NCBI GenBank assembly: GCA_023454395.1 | Contig: JAEYFY010000411.1 | Span: 1-11,203, forward strand | Length of the DNA: 11,203 nucleotides | Source: Pseudomonadota bacterium | GTDB taxonomy: Bacteria; Pseudomonadota; Gammaproteobacteria; Enterobacterales; Enterobacteriaceae | Direction: 5' to 3' | Shown here: piece by piece, positions 7,392-11,203 of the stretch | Layout of the letters: each line of letters begins with the position of its first letter | How positions within the stretch are numbered: the first letter of the stretch is position 1 | Notes under the pieces: generated by a model | What the model was told of the DNA's origin: nothing | Seen by the model: only the letters and a program-made list of their open reading frames with translations | Databases searched by the model: none | Translations under genes and position numbers: made by a program

Positions 7392-9029
7392 ATGACCTTA
7401 TTAGAAACGACAGTTAAAGAATGTCTAAACAATGCAGTGAAGCAATATTCTTCACAAATAGCCCTAATTGAAAACCAAAGTAAAAAAACACTAACTTGGC
7501 AACAACTACAACAAGAAGTGGATCAAGTTGCTCGTGGTTTTTTATCTATTGGCTTAAAAAAGGGAGATTGTTTAGGTATTTGGTCTGCTAATAGTGTGGA
7601 ATGGATAATTTGTTTTCTTGCCGCCGCTCAAATTGGTGTTCCTGTTGTTTGTATTAACTTTCATTTTAAAAAAAGAGAGTTATTAGATTTATGTCGATTA
7701 ACCGGAATTAAAGCGCTCTGTTTTTCTGATGGTTTTAAAAGTAATCATTTTATTGAGGTGATTAATTGTCTTTCTAAAAAGGCATCAGAAAATAAAGATG
7801 TATTACCTCAATTATTTATTAGCATGGGAAATGAACATGCAGAAAAAAGTGTCTCTTTATTTCAATTAAAAGAAAAAGCAATACAGGTATCCGATGCTGT
7901 TTATCAGCATGCTGTTGAACACGTTAGCGTAAAAGATTTGCTGACTATTCAAATGACCTCTGGCAGCACAGCAATGCCTAAAGGGGTTATGTTAAGCCAA
8001 TATAATGTCATTAATAATGCAATGCTGTCAGCACAGCGCTTAGGTGTGACGCATAACGATGTGATTTGTCTTGCGGTTCCTCTGTTCCACTGCTTTGGAC
8101 TCTCTTCTTGCCTCTTTTTTGCGTTAACAACAGGGTGCCAGCTTGTTCTTCTTGATAACTATTGTGCGGAAGATGTGTTAAAAGCCGTGCAAAATCATCG
8201 TTGCACCATTATGCACGGTGTACCGACAATTTTTAGTCGCTTAATGAAGCATGAGCAATTTTCTCACTATGATTTATCCAGCCTTGATAAAGGCATTATT
8301 GCAGGAGCCAGCTTCCCTCCAGCCTTAATTGATGACATCGAAAATATCCTTGGTATGAAAGGGATCACCGTCTCTTATGGTCAAACAGAAGCCTCGCCTT
8401 GCTGTACTCAAACATTACCTCACGATCCCTTAGCGATAAAACGTAGTTCGATTGGTAAGCCTTTACCTTTTGTTGAAATGAAGATTATCAATCTGAAAAC
8501 AGGTAAACCTGTGCCAGTCGGCATTTTAGGTGAAATTTGTACGCGCGGTTTTCATGTGATGATGGGCTATGACAATGCACCCGAAAAAACCAAAGAGGTA
8601 TTAGATGCAGAAGGTTGGTTACACACGGGTGATATAGGTTATGTCGATGAACAAGGCAATTATCACTACGCCCATCGCATAAAAGAGATTGTGGTGCGCG
8701 GTGGTGAAAATATCAGCCTATGTGAAATAGAAGAAGCCATTGCTGAATATGCTGGTGTTGATGCGACAAAAGCATTTGGTATTCCGTCAACGGATTTAGG
8801 TGAAGAAGTGATTGCCACCATTTGTGTGCAAAAAGGGCACAGCATTGGTGAAAGTGAATTACGTGAATTTCTACAAGAGCGACTGGCTCGCTACAAAATC
8901 CCCAAAGAACTCCATTTCTTTACAGAATTTCCGCATACCCCTTGCGGAAAAATCGATGTGCAAGCGCTGAAATTGCAACTGGGTTATAGCGTTTCAATCA
9001 AGGATGAAAAAAACAAAGTAGCGGGTTAA
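7392..9029 (+). CDS. AMP-forming acid-CoA ligase (fatty-acid/carnitine-CoA ligase-like)
   Basis: Adenylate-forming enzyme that would activate a carboxylic acid with ATP and CoA. The protein has 545 residues, typical length. Motifs in order: the phosphate-binding loop TSGSTAMPKG (189-198), acyl-site sequence VPLFHCFGLS (229-238), YGQTEASP (329-336), GWLHTGDIGY (408-417), the hinge region HRIKEIVVRGGENIS (428-442), and PCGKID (517-522) with the catalytic Lys520. All core motifs look functional; at the hinge the usual Gly-Arg is His-Arg. The ATG at 7392 has GAGTAGG 5 nt upstream. It resembles CaiC in fold but not closely in sequence, and true caiC is expected left of the window. Its position before a CoA-transferase and dehydratase activator suggests it primes the CoA cycle of a 2-hydroxy acid or its product, as FldL is proposed to do in clostridia. 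Exact substrate unknown. The first third is notably AT-rich. Confidence 0.88.
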   Translation: MTLLETTVKECLNNAVKQYSSQIALIENQSKKTLTWQQLQQEVDQVARGFLSIGLKKGDCLGIWSANSVEWIICFLAAAQIGVPVVCINFHFKKRELLDLCRLTGIKALCFSDGFKSNHFIEVINCLSKKASENKDVLPQLFISMGNEHAEKSVSLFQLKEKAIQVSDAVYQHAVEHVSVKDLLTIQMTSGSTAMPKGVMLSQYNVINNAMLSAQRLGVTHNDVICLAVPLFHCFGLSSCLFFALTTGCQLVLLDNYCAEDVLKAVQNHRCTIMHGVPTIFSRLMKHEQFSHYDLSSLDKGIIAGASFPPALIDDIENILGMKGITVSYGQTEASPCCTQTLPHDPLAIKRSSIGKPLPFVEMKIINLKTGKPVPVGILGEICTRGFHVMMGYDNAPEKTKEVLDAEGWLHTGDIGYVDEQGNYHYAHRIKEIVVRGGENISLCEIEEAIAEYAGVDATKAFGIPSTDLGEEVIATICVQKGHSIGESELREFLQERLARYKIPKELHFFTEFPHTPCGKIDVQALKLQLGYSVSIKDEKNKVAG

Positions 9030-9095
9030 GTGACAACGGATTTATCCACATTCTGACAACAGCAGTATGAAGTCTAAAAATAATTAGGAGAAGAA

Positions 9096-10331
9096 ATGAC
9101 AAGTCATAAAGCACTGGAAGGCGTCACCGTAGTTGAGCTGGCGACCTTTATCGCAGTACCGGCAGCGGGCCGTATTTTAGCTGATATGGGAGCGAACGTA
9201 ATCAAAATCGAATCTCCAAGCGGCGATAACTTACGCTATACCGCACCAACAGAAGGTCGCCCGTTAGATCAACATGAAAACACCAGTTTTGACTTAGAAA
9301 ACGCCAATAAACGTGGGATTGTGTTAAATACGAAAACAGAAGCAGGGAAAAAAATCCTGTTTGAACTGTTAGAAAAAGCAGACATTTTCTTAACTAACTG
9401 GCGTCCGGGTGCAAGAGAACGTGCGGGTTTAGATTATGAAACGTTAAAACAACGCTTCCCGAAACTAGTTTACGCCAGTGTGACAGGTTATGGCGATGAA
9501 GGTCCAGATAAAGACTTACCAGGATTTGACTACACAGCCTTCTTTGCCCGTGGCGGTATTTTAGGTTCTCTGTACCAAAAAGGCACAGTGCCAATGAACG
9601 TGATCCCCGGTCTTGGCGATCACCAATGTGCATTAGGTTTAGTTTCAGGTGTGTTAGCTGCTTATATCCGCGCTAAAAATATTGGTCAAGGTGAGTATGT
9701 TTCAACTAACTTGTTACATACCTCTATTTACACCCAAGCTATCATGATCCAAGCGGCTCAATACCCAGATTATGGTCAAGCTTATCCAATCGATCGCCGT
9801 ACAACCACCAGCCCCTTTATTCTGGCTTATAAAACGAAAGATGATCGTTTTATTCAAGTCTGCATGCCTGTTTATGACGCTTATTATCCAACCTTTATTT
9901 CTTGTATTGGTCGTCCAGATTTAGCTGAAGATGCTCGTTATACACGTCTACAAGAAGTGGCGAAAAATAATCGCTCCCCAGAGTTGTATGACCTGATTTG
10001 GCAGCAAGTTGAGCAAAAAACAGCATCTGAGTGGGCAGATATTTTCACCCAAAACGATATTCCATTCAGCATTGCCCAAACGTGGGAAGAAGTGTTGGCA
10101 GATAAACAAGCTTGGGCAATCAACACTTTCTACAACATGAAATACAAAAATGGCAGTGAAAAAGCCTTAGTTCGCCCACCCATTGATTTCTTAGAAAGTG
10201 GTTTACCTGAATATCGTCGTGGTCCTTTGTTAGGCGAAGACACACCGTCTGTATTAGCGGAATTAGGGTATAGCGCAGAAGAAATCGCCAACCTTGAAGC
10301 CAATAAAGACGTGATGACGTGGAAAGAATAA
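9096..10331 (+). CDS. Family III CoA-transferase, HadA/FldA/CaiB type
   Basis: Would move CoA between an acyl-CoA (probably the enoyl-CoA or its reduced form) and a free 2-hydroxy acid. The protein has 411 residues, normal for the formyl-CoA transferase/CaiB family, which forms interlocked dimers. Family features: N-terminal LEGVTVVELATFIAVPAAGR (7-26) and LADMGANVIKIESPSGD (28-44), FDLENANKRGIVLN (65-78), TNWRPGARERAGLDYETL (100-117), the segment VIPGLGDHQ (169-177) with Asp175 as the likely catalytic aspartate, and the C-terminal GPLLGEDTPSVLAELGY (376-392). AGGAG lies 5 nt before the ATG. It follows the ligase after 66 nt and precedes a dehydratase activator, the pairing found in had and fld clusters, so HadA/FldA-like is preferred over CaiB itself. 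The donor and acceptor acids cannot be told from sequence alone. Confidence 0.9.
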   Translation: MTSHKALEGVTVVELATFIAVPAAGRILADMGANVIKIESPSGDNLRYTAPTEGRPLDQHENTSFDLENANKRGIVLNTKTEAGKKILFELLEKADIFLTNWRPGARERAGLDYETLKQRFPKLVYASVTGYGDEGPDKDLPGFDYTAFFARGGILGSLYQKGTVPMNVIPGLGDHQCALGLVSGVLAAYIRAKNIGQGEYVSTNLLHTSIYTQAIMIQAAQYPDYGQAYPIDRRTTTSPFILAYKTKDDRFIQVCMPVYDAYYPTFISCIGRPDLAEDARYTRLQEVAKNNRSPELYDLIWQQVEQKTASEWADIFTQNDIPFSIAQTWEEVLADKQAWAINTFYNMKYKNGSEKALVRPPIDFLESGLPEYRRGPLLGEDTPSVLAELGYSAEEIANLEANKDVMTWKE

Positions 10332-10367
10332 TCCACTTACTTTTTTAATTTTCAGGAGAGCAAAGGC

Positions 10368-11195
10368 ATGCAACAAGACATTTTCACAATGGGCGTTGAT
10401 ATCGGATCGTCTGCATCAAAATGCATCATCATGAAAAATGGTGACGCTATTGTCGCGAAGTCGTTGGCATCAGTAGGTGCTGGGACATCTGGACCTGAAA
10501 AAGCGATCAATGAAGTGTTGCGTCAATTTGGCGGCGATCTCAGTCAGATCAGCTGGATCTGCGCAACAGGATATGGGCGTAACTCTCTGAAAGAAGCCAA
10601 CAAAGAAGTGAGTGAACTTAGCTGCCATGCGAAAGGCGCGCACTTTCTTTTTCCGGGCGTGAAAACAGTGATCGATATCGGCGGTCAAGATGTTAAAGCA
10701 CTTCATATGGATGGTGCCGGCCGTTTATTGAACTTTGTGATGAATGACAAGTGCGCTGCGGGTACAGGACGCTTTTTAGATGTGATGTCACGAGTATTAG
10801 AAACCAAGATTTCCGATCTCGCTCAAGAGGGCGCTAAGTCCACGAAAAAAGTCACCATTAGCTCTACTTGTACCGTGTTCTCTGAATCGGAAGTTATTTC
10901 TCATCTCGCGAATAACGAAACAATACCCGACGTCATTAATGGTATTCACCGCTCTGTGGCTAGCCGTATTGCTGGTCTTGCAAAACGAGTCGGTGTTGAA
11001 GCCCCTGTTGTCATGACAGGCGGTGTTGCCAGTAATTTTGAAGTTGTTCGTTATGTTAGCGAAGAGCTGAACGCTCCTATCGCCACCTCACCATTATCAC
11101 AATACAACGGGGCGATAGGTGCCGCCATTTATGCCTTTGAAGCGTACCGCCATCAACTGGAAGACGATGCGTTAACAATAGGAACATCAAAATGA
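10368..11195 (+). CDS. 2-hydroxyacyl-CoA dehydratase activator ATPase (HgdC/HadI/FldI family)
   Basis: Oxygen-sensitive homodimeric ATPase that passes one electron, driven by ATP hydrolysis, to a 2-hydroxyacyl-CoA dehydratase (archerase). The protein has 275 residues, family range about 255-275. ASKHA-fold motifs: GVDIGSSASK (9-18), ATGYGRN (66-72), DIGGQDVKAL (103-112), NDKCAAGTGRFLDV (126-139), STCTVFSESEVISHL (166-180), GGVASN (218-223) and GAIGAA (248-253). Cys129 and Cys168 are spaced as the two cysteines per subunit that hold the shared [4Fe-4S] cluster in Acidaminococcus HgdC (127 and 166). AGGAG lies 9 nt before the ATG. It follows the CoA-transferase after 36 nt and its stop overlaps the next start. 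E. coli YjiL is a relative of unknown role, but it has no CoA-transferase beside it, so a genuine HadI/FldI-like function is favoured here. The electron donor in clostridia is reduced ferredoxin or flavodoxin. Confidence 0.92.
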   Translation: MQQDIFTMGVDIGSSASKCIIMKNGDAIVAKSLASVGAGTSGPEKAINEVLRQFGGDLSQISWICATGYGRNSLKEANKEVSELSCHAKGAHFLFPGVKTVIDIGGQDVKALHMDGAGRLLNFVMNDKCAAGTGRFLDVMSRVLETKISDLAQEGAKSTKKVTISSTCTVFSESEVISHLANNETIPDVINGIHRSVASRIAGLAKRVGVEAPVVMTGGVASNFEVVRYVSEELNAPIATSPLSQYNGAIGAAIYAFEAYRHQLEDDALTIGTSK

Positions 11196-11203
11196 GCAAT
11201 GTA
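11192..11203 (+). CDS. Start of next operon gene, partial (possible dehydratase subunit)
   Basis: An ATG at 11192 overlaps the activator stop by 4 nt (ATGA) and encodes Met-Ser-Asn-Val before the window ends; a weak AGGA (11179-11182) lies 9 nt upstream. Product not visible. From gene order in had and fld clusters I predict the larger, [4Fe-4S]-binding subunit of a 2-hydroxyacyl-CoA dehydratase, which is inference only. Confidence 0.5.

Noticed and set aside
7392..9029. Calling this ligase caiC
   Set aside because: It matches the adenylating superfamily motifs but not the E. coli CaiC sequence I remember, and caiC belongs to the cai operon running off the left edge.

Overview
The window looks like the chromosome of a Proteus species (Enterobacterales, Morganellaceae). 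The BCCT antiporter on the left matches what I remember of Proteus mirabilis CaiT closely, and somewhat better than the E. coli protein. Codons are AT-rich, and the divergent caiT / fixABCX-yaaU layout is the one known from E. coli. Species assignment and similarity statements rest on memory of these sequences, not on a search.

Left part (1-1564, minus strand): the first codons of caiA and the complete caiT, which is the head of the anaerobic carnitine operon caiTABCDE. Centre (1565-2164): a 600-bp divergent control region. It holds a CRP-type site on the cai side and, on the fix side, four 33-bp palindromic elements (three perfect, one with a decayed right arm) starting exactly 59 bp apart. 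These are best read as an expanded set of CaiF operator sites. Right of it (2165-5522, plus strand): fixA, fixB, fixC and fixX, an electron-transfer-flavoprotein pair, a flavin-dependent quinone oxidoreductase-type protein and a ferredoxin-like protein that deliver electrons to crotonobetainyl-CoA reduction. A GNRA-loop hairpin lies between fixB and fixC, and a clear intrinsic terminator follows fixX. Then comes yaaU (5609-6931), an MFS transporter that also follows fixX in E. coli.

After a 460-bp AT-rich gap with a second strong terminator, a new plus-strand transcription unit begins (7392 to beyond the right edge). It encodes an AMP-forming acid-CoA ligase, a family III (CaiB/FldA/HadA type) CoA-transferase and an ATP-dependent [4Fe-4S] activator of a 2-hydroxyacyl-CoA dehydratase. 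The start codon of a fourth gene overlaps the activator's stop codon. The order CoA-transferase, activator, next gene is that of the clostridial had and fld clusters, where the dehydratase subunits follow. This suggests an R-2-hydroxy-acid dehydration pathway, like the reductive half of amino-acid (Stickland-type) fermentation, in an enterobacterium.

Working model (inference): both halves of the window serve anaerobic use of organic acids as CoA-bound electron acceptors. FixABCX could serve the carnitine route and, by supplying low-potential or flavin electrons, possibly the neighbouring dehydratase route. The substrate of the second pathway cannot be read from this window.
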